This document shows, in pieces, positions 22,327 through 30,760 of a DNA stretch of 64,000 nt (position 1 is the stretch's first letter; the number at the start of each line of letters is the position of its first letter). The notes below the pieces were generated by a model. It was not told where the DNA came from. It saw nothing but the letters and a program-made list of their open reading frames with translations, and made no database searches. The stretch covers positions 80,875-144,874 of the forward strand of contig LGRX02035246.1 of the NCBI GenBank assembly GCA_001247695.2, in the 5' to 3' direction. The DNA comes from Cymbomonas tetramitiformis. Its lineage: Eukaryota > Chlorophyta > Pyramimonadophyceae > Pyramimonadales > Pyramimonadaceae. Both the position numbers and the translations under genes were made by a program.

Positions 22327-24531
22327 TCACCCGCCGGAGGCTGGGTTGTTGAAGGCTGGGGCTTGCCCGCTGGTGACTGCCGGTTGACAAGGCGTCGCCA
22401 GGTGCGCACGGGAGTCCTGGCACCAACGGCAGGAAGACAAGCCGAGATATATAGCCAGACTCCAGGTGATAGCATGCCAAAGCACCAGAGCCCGCGGGTG
22501 CAACTCCAGCACAGCACCGGAGGCACCACCAGACTGCACCGCATCTGCCGTGCCAGAGAATGCTAGAATGCACAGCAGACTCATGTAAATGAAGTGACCC
22601 GCCCCATAGGGCCTGCGGCCCGGGCCACCCGGACCCCTGGGCCGGGACGGCGGTGCCGTGCTCACCAGCTGCACAGCTCCAGGGAATTCGGTGTTGGTTG
22701 TTGTGATCTGCACGTCGGCTGCCGGCACCGCTGGCTGCTGTGGCTCAACACTGAAGTGCTGTAGAGACATGGCAGGGTCCGAAGGCTGGTGCACGGCAAC
22801 GTGGAGCTGAGCAGGTGTCATCTCACCGTCGGGGCAGTCCCCATCGCCAGGGTCCTGGTACGAGTTGAAGCGGTTGACAGCGTCGTAGTACTGCTCCTCC
22901 GAGCGGCCACATGAGTCCCAGATAGCCCACTCCGACTCAGTCCACGGCTCCTCACTGTCAACGGCAGAGTGCGGCACAACGGCAGCCGCTTGGGCCGCGG
23001 GGAGGTCAAGCGGTGCCTCCCCGAGCTCCAATGAGTAAGAATATAAGCATGACTCGTAAACCTCCTCCTCCGGATCGAGGAAAGCCTCATCCAGCTCTGA
23101 CAGGATGTCCGCAATCGGCGTGCCCTCGGGGTGGAACCCCGCCACATGCGCACTCTGCACCCCTCCAGGGCAATCACGGCGGAAGTGAGGGCCGCCGCAG
23201 TCCCAACACTGGACCGTGTGGCGGCCCTGTGCATCTCGGGTCACTCTCAAGGCAGTCGGTGAACCACCGGATGCAGGCTGCCGCTGCCCCTGAGTCCGCG
23301 GTGGAGGGGCATGAGGGGAAGGGTGAGAGCCCTTCCTGTGCCCCTTCATGTTCTGTTGTCGATTCTTCCCGCCGCGGGCCGGCCTGGCGCGGGGAGCTGT
23401 ACCCCTGTCGCCCCCAGACCGGTGAGCACCCTGCCCGGATGCCTGCGGCTGAGCATCCCGAGTCTGTGGCGGGTGTCTGGGCTCGTCACGCCTGCGGCCA
23501 CCAACAATGCGAGTCTGCGGGATGCCCGCACGGGCCATAAGGGCGGCAGAAGGGGACTCCCCAGAGAGGAGGAGTGAGGCCGCCAACGCGGAGACCCCAT
23601 CCTTTTTCTTCTTCTCTTTAAGCAGCTTCTTTTCCTCTGTCCGCTGCTGGTGGAAGGCCTTCACGGCCAACGTGAACTGCTGAATGCCGAGAGCCCTCTT
23701 CAATCTACCATCAGCCGTCTTGGAACTCCACTCCTGCAGAAGATCCTTATAATACAGAGGGCACATGCGAAGGGTGAGGAGGTCCAAGGCGAACCCCACA
23801 CCCCACACATCGTCAGGCTCTATACCAGGCCTGAGCTCGGACCGGACAGCGGTGTGGTGCTGCATGAAACCCTTAATATAGGGCTCGGGGTCAACATCCT
23901 CCAGCAGCTCGATCGCTGGCGCTGTCTCGAATAAGTAGCCATGGGACACCCACGGCCTGCGTCGCCTGGCAACGGCCCGGCAGATGACGAGCCATGCACG
24001 GCGTCCATCATCCGGAGACACCGTAGCCGACTCCTCAATGAGCCGAAGGCATGATCCTCGCACCAATGACGTCAGGATGCGGTAGAGGATACGAGTGGCC
24101 TCAGGAAGAACAGATGTAGTGAGGTCTGTCGGGTGAAATACCGTGGCAAACTGGAGATTGAAGTCAGTTAGGTGGGTTTTTACCGCCTGAGTGAAGCGGT
24201 CCAAGGCGATTTCCCGAGGCACTTGGCCCTTGATTTTGTCGATGTCGAATACCCACTCCGAGGCTTTGATGTGGGTGGGCCGGCACTGGTCACGAACTTG
24301 CTGAATGATACTGGCGCGGTGACCAGGCTCGCGGAGAATAGTTTGGCAGTCCTTAAGGAATTCCCTGATAACCACAGCACCGCCTGTCTCATCACCCGCA
24401 AGTGGGCGATTCTTCACAGGCGTAGGGGGCACAGGCTCCTCAGGGCCGTCGCTGAAGGGAAGCGCCCTCCGCGTGTCGATCCCAGCCGGGACCGGAGTGG
24501 TGAATCCATCGGAAGAATCCACGGTAGTCAT
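22327..24531 (-). CDS. copia gag-like protein with zinc knuckle and C-terminal hydrophobic segments
   Basis: 734 codons from an ATG at 24,531. The N-terminal ~300 residues resemble a capsid-type helical region (IREFLKDCQTILREPG, ALDRFTQAVKTHLTDFNLQF). A basic R/G/P-rich stretch follows, then a CCHC zinc knuckle (CWDCGGPHFRRDC) that would bind the RNA genome. The C-terminal part is unusual: an acidic Y/E-rich region, then two hydrophobic stretches (FIYMSLLCILAFSGTADA and LVLWHAITWSLAIYLGL) before the TGA at 22,327. Such membrane-like segments are not typical of copia Gag. A second in-frame TAG follows before the pol ORF opens. Confidence 0.9.
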   Translation of the reverse strand: MTTVDSSDGFTTPVPAGIDTRRALPFSDGPEEPVPPTPVKNRPLAGDETGGAVVIREFLKDCQTILREPGHRASIIQQVRDQCRPTHIKASEWVFDIDKIKGQVPREIALDRFTQAVKTHLTDFNLQFATVFHPTDLTTSVLPEATRILYRILTSLVRGSCLRLIEESATVSPDDGRRAWLVICRAVARRRRPWVSHGYLFETAPAIELLEDVDPEPYIKGFMQHHTAVRSELRPGIEPDDVWGVGFALDLLTLRMCPLYYKDLLQEWSSKTADGRLKRALGIQQFTLAVKAFHQQRTEEKKLLKEKKKKDGVSALAASLLLSGESPSAALMARAGIPQTRIVGGRRRDEPRHPPQTRDAQPQASGQGAHRSGGDRGTAPRARPARGGKNRQQNMKGHRKGSHPSPHAPPPRTQGQRQPASGGSPTALRVTRDAQGRHTVQCWDCGGPHFRRDCPGGVQSAHVAGFHPEGTPIADILSELDEAFLDPEEEVYESCLYSYSLELGEAPLDLPAAQAAAVVPHSAVDSEEPWTESEWAIWDSCGRSEEQYYDAVNRFNSYQDPGDGDCPDGEMTPAQLHVAVHQPSDPAMSLQHFSVEPQQPAVPAADVQITTTNTEFPGAVQLVSTAPPSRPRGPGGPGRRPYGAGHFIYMSLLCILAFSGTADAVQSGGASGAVLELHPRALVLWHAITWSLAIYLGLSSCRWCQDSRAHLATPCQPAVTSGQAPAFNNPASGG

Positions 24532-25204
24532 GGTAACCGTAAGCGAAGCACCGACGCGATGAAACCCTAACGATAAGGGTGAGCCCCCTTCAAGGAAGGG
24601 GCCAAATCCGAGATAAATTCAAAATCTGCTCCGATGCCCACGAAACTCGGTAACACGGCCGGGATTGGCGAAGTAAAAATACCCTCCAAAGGAAAATGTC
24701 TGAGCCCAAGCGCTCCGTAAGTTATAAGCGGTCAAAAACGGCCAAGTCGCCCGCAAGATTTCAAAATCCGCTCAAAGTTCACAAACAAGCGGCAAGCGTG
24801 GCAAATCAAGGTAAAATGATACGGGTAAAGACGTATAGAGTAGTGAGGGAAAATGCGGAGCGGCGGGGGTGGGCGGAAAGTAGGAGCGTAAGGTCGAGGT
24901 CTCCGCACTTGTCGATGTCCGAGGTCATGGTCCTTTTAACGTGTCGCGATCCACTTGGTACCAAACTCTGCGCAATGCTGCATACAATCGGGGGCCCCAG
25001 CGCTCTCTGACCCATCTTCTCCGTACTTTCCTCCGCCACTCGTCGCGCTTATTATCTCTCCATCCACGCAGTCAGTTGTGCCGCAAAAACGCGGCACCCC
25101 GCAACATTCTACCTACTCAGCCACGCTCGCCCCTCTACAGCTTTAGCCAGCCATTTAGTGGCTTTAAATCAAAACCACTTTAGGCAAGTGGTGGGCCTAT
25201 AGCC
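24532..25204 (-). other. copia 5' leader between 5' LTR and gag
   Basis: Untranslated region of ~670 bp. The sequence next to the LTR in sense orientation (GGCTATAGGCCCACCACTTG) is where the primer-binding site should lie. It does not match the usual initiator-Met primer site (TGGTATCAGAGC), so the primer is unidentified. Confidence 0.7.
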
Positions 25205-25461
25205 TACTAGAATGTCCTAGTGACACAGTGAAAACGCTGAACGCCGTAGGGTTTGAACGAGGCAATCGGGTATATCAAAAAGATAGAAATGAATACACGA
25301 CTCTCAGGCTATCTAAGCTCTGAGGCCGTCACTAGGCAATCATATCGTGTGTCACAGTCTAAGCTACCGAAGTCGAACTACTGAGTACAGGTAGGAAGTC
25401 ACTGTACTGTCACTGTCACTGTCATACGTCATACGTGGTACTGAACTACTGAATCTCAGCA
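25205..25461 (-). repeat. copia 5' LTR
   Basis: Direct repeat of 16,533-16,788 with about three differences, including one extra A in a short A run. Should contain the element's promoter. Confidence 0.95.
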
Positions 25462-25736
25462 TATATTGCTTACCGTGGCGGGCCGGCCCGGGGCCGTAGC
25501 TCACCACTCCGGGCCGCATGCGGGCCGATGGAATATATGGATGCGGGCCGTCACGTTTGATATGAAAATACCGAAATTTATGCAAAATTATGCGATTTTT
25601 ACAATGTCACCATACTTAAGATTAAAATTTCGCGCCTGCGGCGGGCAATTTTGGAGATTGGCCGTATTGGCCGAAAGCGGGCCAGTGGATTTGCCGATTG
25701 CGGGCCGTAAAGGAAAATATAAAGCAATACACACTG

Positions 25737-25744
25737 GTCGCGGA
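25737..25744. repeat. 8-bp target-site duplication of hAT MITE 1 (right)
   Basis: GTCGCGGA, identical to 16,515-16,522. The gypsy reading frame resumes here in phase. Confidence 0.9.
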
Positions 25745-26819
25745 GCGTCGACCCCGAGCACGGCGTAAGCGAGTGCGTTGGCGTGACCAGGTCGCAGCAG
25801 TCGGTCAGCCTGGTGCTGAAGGTGGCCCCTCCACTGAGCAGCCGCCGGGACCAAAAGTCCCCACCGTTCCGAGCCCTCAGGGGCAGAAGTCGAGAGCCCC
25901 GGCACTAGTCGTTCCGCCAATCACTACCCCGCCGCCAGCTCCACGGACCACAGACCAGCCGGCACCAGTCGTCCCGCAAGTCACTACCCCGCCGCCGGCT
26001 CCACACACCACAGATCAGGCCTCCCCGGAACCGCCGGAGGACGAAATAGACGAGACAGTGTCGCCAGAAATCTGGCAGCAGCTTAGGGACCTGGAAAAGG
26101 AATTCGCGGATGTCATTTGCACAGAGCTGCCAGACTCGGTCCAGTCAAGGGAGTACAAGGCCGGCATCCGGCTCCGGCCAGATTGGAACGGGAACCCCTT
26201 ACACCGGCGAGGATACACGTTGTCGCAGGAGGAGTTGCGGCAACTCCGGCAACAGCTAGACGAACTCTTAGCCAAAGGGTACAATCATACGACCCTCGGC
26301 CTCTCCGTGGGGCTGTCCCGTGTTGATGGTCCCCAAGCCAAGTAACCCCAAGGAGCTGCGTCTAGTCATCGACTACAGACAGATCAATGAGATCACGATC
26401 AAAGATAAGTACCCCCTTCCGGATGTGCAGAGTCTCTTAAATGACCTACAAGGGGCTACCGTCTTCTCTACGATGGATGCCCTTTGGGGATTTTGGCAGG
26501 TCCCTATGGGAGCGGATGACGTGGAGAAGACTGCAATGCCTACGCACTTTGGAGCGTACGAGTGGTTGGTCATGCCTATGGGATTGTCAAACTCCCCAAG
26601 CACCTGGCAAAGGATGATGACCCAGTATCTCGGGCACCTGCCCTTTTGCAGGGTATTTGTAGATGACATCATGATTTTCTCAGCTGAGGTTCCGAGTAAG
26701 AGCGCCCATGAGGTACATCTCGACCACCTCCGCCAGGTCTTACGGAGGCGTGTCGAAATAATTCCGTCTATCTTAAGAAGTCAAAAGTCAAACTGTGCAA
26801 ACGAGCAGTCCGGTTCCTA
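25745..26819 (+). pseudogene. gypsy reverse transcriptase (palm and fingers), frameshifted
   Basis: After a proline-rich linker with a repeated ITTPPPAPRTTDQ-type unit and an acidic stretch, the frame enters the RT N-terminus (LRPDWNGNPLHRRGYTLS, LLAKGY). A small indel near 26,285 shifts to the next frame (MVPKPSNPKELRLVIDYR, KDKYPLPDVQSLL, FSTMDALWGFWQVPM, then the catalytic box FVDDIMIFS at ~26,660). A second shift near 26,740 separates this from the RT thumb that continues at 26,826. The VDD catalytic motif is intact; the broken frame is not functional. Confidence 0.85.
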
Positions 26820-26825
26820 GGGCAC

Positions 26826-28637
26826 GTGGTGGATCGGGATGGATGTCGCCCACAGCAGGATAAGGTCGCGTCGGTGCGCGACTGGCCAGACCTAGAGACT
26901 GTCACACACGTGCGACAGTTCCTGGGCATGTGTGGCTTCTACCGAAGGTACATCCAGAACTTCGCAGCAGACCTCGCGTACCCGCTGACCCGCCTCACCA
27001 AATCCGGCGTGGAATGGACCTGGGGCGAGAATGAAAAAGCAGCATTTAAACAGCTGAAAACTGCTTTGATTTCCTCCCCAGCCTTGGCCCTACCCGATCA
27101 AAAGGGCGCCGCAGACGGTTCCAGACCCTTCTTCGTGCAGACAGATGCCAGTGGAGTAGCACTAGGGGGTGCACTCATGCAGGATCAGGGACGAGGCTTG
27201 CAGCCCTTGGCCTTTGAAAACCGGTAGTTCTCCAGCGCAGAGCAGAACTATCACGCTGGGGAACGAGAGCTTTGTGCCATCCATCATTGTACCACAGTCA
27301 CCTGGAGACATTATCTGATTTTTACATCATTTAAGCTCATGGGGGACCATAAACCCCTCAAGTGGCTCTTCGCCCCAGCTAGGGAGCTCAGCCGACGTCA
27401 AGCTCGCTGGTACGAGGACTTGGTAGAGGTAGGAGTCCATCAGATGGAGCACGTGCCAGGACGCTGCTTGGTAGTACCGGATGCGCAGTCCCGGCGACCA
27501 GACTATCAGGAAATGTCAGCCAGGGAAGGCTTGAAGGAAAAGGGGATAGTGGATCGCGCCACGGATGGACGCAGAGACTCTGAGCCGAAAGGCAAGGGGT
27601 CCGAAGAGGACGAGGATCCTACCTCTGTCCTCGGGATAGTGGATCGCGCCACAGATGGACCCAGGGACTCTGAGCCGAAAGGCAAGAGATCCGAAGAGGA
27701 CGAGGATCCTACCTCTGTCTTAGGCGCCACCTTCGAGTATAGTGATTCCGAGGACGAATCCTTCCCTCCCACCAGTCCGGCACCGGTCATTGGTGAGCTC
27801 ACCCATCTGAACGGGCTCACGTGGGTAGAGACGCCGGCCCTCTGGCTGGACGCAGCTGACACCCTAGCAGTAGGCGAGAAGTCCTTAAGGGATGCCGAAT
27901 CGCTAGCAGTCATGACCAGAGCAGACCGAGCTAGGGAACAGGCCGCAGCAGAAGTCCAGAGTCATCCGGAGGCAGCGAGAGAAGCACCGGAAACCGACGA
28001 GTTCCCCCATCCTGAGACCCAGAGTCATCCGAAGGCAGCCAGAGAGGCACCTGAGCCCGTTAAGCCCCCAGAAGGTAGCTCCCACTACGACCAGGTCGTG
28101 GATCGCCAGGACTGGAAGCTGATCAGGGAGCGCTTTGAGGAGATAGCGGCCCAGTACGGGATGTTTGACGTTGACGCGTGTTGCGACTCCATGGGCGTTA
28201 ACCGGCAGGTTGACACCTATTGGACCGATTGCTTGAAGGAAAAGTGGCGCGGGAAACACGTTTGGTGTAACCCCCCTTACACGAAGGATTCGGACTTGAT
28301 AGAAAGAATTCTTCGGCATTTCCTTCCTGAGTGGCGCGCCGATCCGGAAAACACCTCGGCAATGTTCCTTCTACCAGACTATGACGCTCCCTGGAGGCGG
28401 TTGATTCACCCCAAATATGGGCTTCATCCGGTCAAAGTCTTTGATATGAAGGACGAGAGAGGTCGTCCCAACCACCTCTTCGAGTCTCCCGATGGAGGTC
28501 GGCCCCCGCTGCGCTGGCCGGTCCTTCTGGTTTGGGCCCCCGCAGCCAGTAGGGCGAAGCCCCGAGCGCCACCTGCGCGAAAGGACAGTGAGACGGAACC
28601 CGACGAGCCTTTAGTCACTACAGGGGTTGCAGCAAAG
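26826..28637 (+). pseudogene. gypsy RT thumb, RNase H and Dam-like methyltransferase region
   Basis: The frame holds the RT connection (FLGMCGFYRRYIQNFAADLA) and RNase H (FFVQTDASGVALGGALMQD; HAGERELCAIHH), with a TAG stop at 27,225 in the usual FEN/S region. After the end of RNase H (MGDHKPLKWLF, then VPDAQSRR) comes a spacer with two tandem repeats, then a Dam-like adenine methyltransferase domain (~28,080-28,560): YGMFDVDACCDS, then VDTYWTDCLKEKW, then the catalytic WCNPPY (NPPY at 28,269-28,280), followed by AMFLLPDYDAPW. Ty3/gypsy elements normally go from RNase H directly to integrase. The frame runs in phase into the integrase across MITE 2. Confidence 0.85.
27543..27722 (+). repeat. 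90-bp in-frame tandem duplication in the gypsy spacer
   Basis: Two copies of a 30-residue unit (IVDRATDG, SEPKGK, SEEDEDPTSVL) with three substitutions. A shorter QSHP(E/K)AAREAPE repeat follows at ~27,957-28,060. Confidence 0.9.
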
Positions 28638-28645
28638 GTCAGAGC
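28638..28645. repeat. 8-bp target-site duplication of hAT MITE 2 (left); right copy 28,910-28,917
   Basis: GTCAGAGC on both sides. Removing one copy and the MITE rejoins the gypsy frame in phase. Confidence 0.9.
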
Positions 28646-28909
28646 CAGGGTATATTGCTTACCGTGGCGGGCCGGCCCGGGGCCGTAGCTCACCACTCCG
28701 GGCCGCATGCGGGCCGATGGAATATATGGATGCGAGCCGTCACGTTTGATATGAAAATACCGAAATTTATGCAAAATTATGCGATTTTTACAATGTCACC
28801 ATTTTAAAATTTCGCGGGCAATTTTGGAGATTGGCCGTATTGGCCGAAAGCGGGCCAGTGGATTTGCCGATTGCGGGCCGTAAAGGAAAATATAAAGCAA
28901 TACACACTG
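28646..28909. mobile_element. hAT-type MITE 2 (uninterrupted)
   Basis: 264 bp, CAGGGTATATTGCTT to AAGCAATACACACTG, same orientation as MITE 1 and about 95% identical except for a short deletion after CAATGTCACCAT. It contains GGGCCGG-rich ends and an AT-rich centre and has no coding capacity. It preserves the site (GGGTATATTGCTT) where copia entered MITE 1. Confidence 0.9.
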
Positions 28910-28917
28910 GTCAGAGC

Positions 28918-30262
28918 AGCGTTGGGGCCACTGAAGGCTGATGAGTTCGTCCGCGCCTTGCAAGCGGAATACGAACGCAGCCCGTACCTCAATTCGTTAG
29001 GAGAAGAACTGATCGCGGCCCCACATCAGAGAACAGACACGTTTCGCATGGTAGACGACATGATTTGGCGAGTGGCAGAAGGGCGGTATCAGCTAGTGCT
29101 AGCTCAGGATTCCCCCCTCAGAGAGTTGGTGATGCGCGAGGCACACGAGTCCCCGGCAGCAGGGCACACAGGAAGGGATAAGCCACTGGACAGAGTATCC
29201 CGTCGTTTTTGGTGGCCACGCATGAGCAAGGATGTCACCGACTGGTGCAAATCCTGCGTCGTGTGCCAGCAGACCCGGCCGCGCAACGGGTATCCAGACG
29301 GTCAGCTTAACCCCCTGCAAGACCCAGTAAGACTGTGGCAAGTGGTTAGTATCGACTTCGTTACTGGGCTGCCTCGCACAGAGCGAGGGTACGACGCGTT
29401 TGCTACCTTCACGGACAAGCTGTCCAAGATGGTGCACGTAGTCCCCATGCTTTACGCAGACAGCTCGGCTGCTCAGATCGCGCGCATGTATTTCGACCAA
29501 GTGTGGCGTTTGCACGGCGCTCCCATGAAGATCGTCTGTGATCGGGACTCCCGCTTCAGAGATGAAATGCATCTCGAGCGACACCGGTTGATGGGAGTCC
29601 AGATTGCCTCTACCACGCCGTACCACCCACAAGGTGATGGGCAGGCGGAGCACACAAACCACACGGTCGAACGTATGTTACGCGCGTATGTCGACGCCAA
29701 CCAGTACGATTGGGATTTGTGGTGTACCCCGGTCGAGTAAGCCATCAATGACTCTCGTTCCGCCGTCACGGGCTTCACCCCTTTTGAACTGACATACGGT
29801 CACGCTCCGGCCTCTCAGCTAGACTTCTTCGTGGAGGCAGCACTTGCATCACGGAGAGGCCGAGCTAAGGGGGGGAGGGGCGCAGCAGTAAAAAAGGGTA
29901 CAGCCCACGAGACAGCCCGCCAATTTGTTCGCCAGTTGCAGCTCGCTAGGGAGAAGCTGCTCTTAGCTCAGCAGCAGCAGATCGCCCAGTACGACGCGCG
30001 TCACAAGGCCAGGAGTTACGCAGTAGGCGATGAGGTGTGGGTAGACGCCACGTACCTCACCCAGCCGGGCGACCGCGGGTTGCACAAGAAACTGCTTAAG
30101 AAGCGCCTCGGCCCCCTTCGGGTGCTGGAAGTCTTTTACAGCGACTGGCAGATGGCCCTCCCCGCGAGCGACAGGGGCGCACCGTCGGCCTATATGTTTG
30201 AGACGCCTAAGCAGGGGGAAGCGCACGATGTGTTCACCGTGGACGGCTTTCGCCGGTCCTAG
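28918..30262 (+). pseudogene. gypsy integrase
   Basis: Integrase with zinc finger (H-x3-H near 29,146-29,166, then CKSCVVC), catalytic core D (VVSIDFVTGLPR), D (IVCDRDSRF) and E (GQAEHTNHTVERML), and a C-terminal part (YDARHKARSYAVGDEVWVDA, LGPLRVLEVF). A TAA at 29,738 interrupts it between core and C-terminal region. The final frame ends at 30,262. No chromodomain is present, unlike the minus-strand remnant at 14.8 kb, so the two belong to different gypsy lineages. Confidence 0.9.
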
Positions 30263-30760
30263 TTGTAATAGTTGGCAACGCCGGTGGCCACCGGCGGAGC
30301 GAGCGGAGCGAGCGCGAGCGTAGTGGAGCGCGAGCGGAGCGAGCAAAACCCGCCCGCCGCGAGGCGCCGCTCCGAAAAAAAAGGAATATTCCTTTTGAAA
30401 AAACCATCGATTCCTTAATGAAATAATTAACGATCATGTTAAACAAGGAATATTCCATTGGTACCATGCACATTTATGAAGTGTTGTATGCGTGCATATG
30501 CATCAATGTTTACACGATATTTTGCGGTTGATGACCATCATGAATATTCATGTGAGATAAATCAACAAGTATGGCATCGCAACATCATCATGCACCAAGC
30601 ATTTACATTTGGTTGTAACTAACAGCAAACATGGGTACCATCTGTTACATATGTAAGAGTTTGAGCGACTAGCGGAATTCAAGGTAGCTAGAATACTTTG
30701 ATTATTGCATGCTGAATATCATGAACGGCTTAGAACAAACGATGCAACGATCCAAAGGCA
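30263..30760. other. Intergenic: GAGCGAGCG-rich tract then AT-rich sequence
   Basis: 30,290-30,345 is a GC-rich run of GAGCG/GAGCGC units. GGAATATTCC occurs twice (about 30,383 and 30,449). No gene. Confidence 0.5.

Larger units (their letters stand above)
16533..25461 (-). mobile_element. Ty1/copia LTR retrotransposon carrying a Dam-like methyltransferase domain
   Basis: An 8,929-bp minus-strand element with LTRs of 256 and 257 bp, a 5-bp duplication, a gag ORF and a 1,642-codon pol ORF. In the sense direction the LTR begins TGCTGAGATTC and ends TCTAGTA, so it ends in TA rather than the usual CA. I see only about three LTR differences (about 1%), so insertion is recent. Next to the 3' LTR lies a hairpin CCACCTC-GGCT-GAGGTGG (about 16,791-16,808), where a polypurine tract would be expected. 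A long leader (24,532-25,204) and a 3' untranslated region (16,789-17,331) complete it. Confidence 0.95.
16523..25736. mobile_element. hAT-type MITE 1, split by the copia insertion
   Basis: The left 10 bp (16,523-16,532) and right 270 bp (25,467-25,736) together form a ~280-bp element that begins CAGGGTATATTGCTT and ends AAGCAATACACACTG. These imperfect inverted termini match at 13 of 15 positions. The 8-bp duplication GTCGCGGA and CAG-type ends are hAT hallmarks. No coding capacity. The copia element inserted after its tenth base. Confidence 0.9.
15790..30262 (+). mobile_element. Decayed Ty3/gypsy retrotransposon, interrupted by two hAT MITEs and a copia element
   Basis: Plus-strand protein homology in the order protease tail, spacer, reverse transcriptase, RNase H, adenine methyltransferase-like domain, integrase. 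Cutting out the two MITEs (and the copia element inside the first) makes the flanking frames continuous at both sites. No LTR or gag is visible: the 5' side is cut at ~15,785 against the chromovirus remnant, and the 3' side ends at 30,262 before a GAGCGAGCG-rich stretch. At least three frameshifts and two in-frame stops (27,225 and 29,738) show it is inactive. Confidence 0.85.

Noticed and set aside
28648..28909. MITE ends read as a TA-duplication (mariner) element starting TTGCTT
   Set aside because: Extending the termini to CAGGG/CACTG gives perfect 8-bp duplications at both copies and restores the gypsy frame, so hAT fits better.
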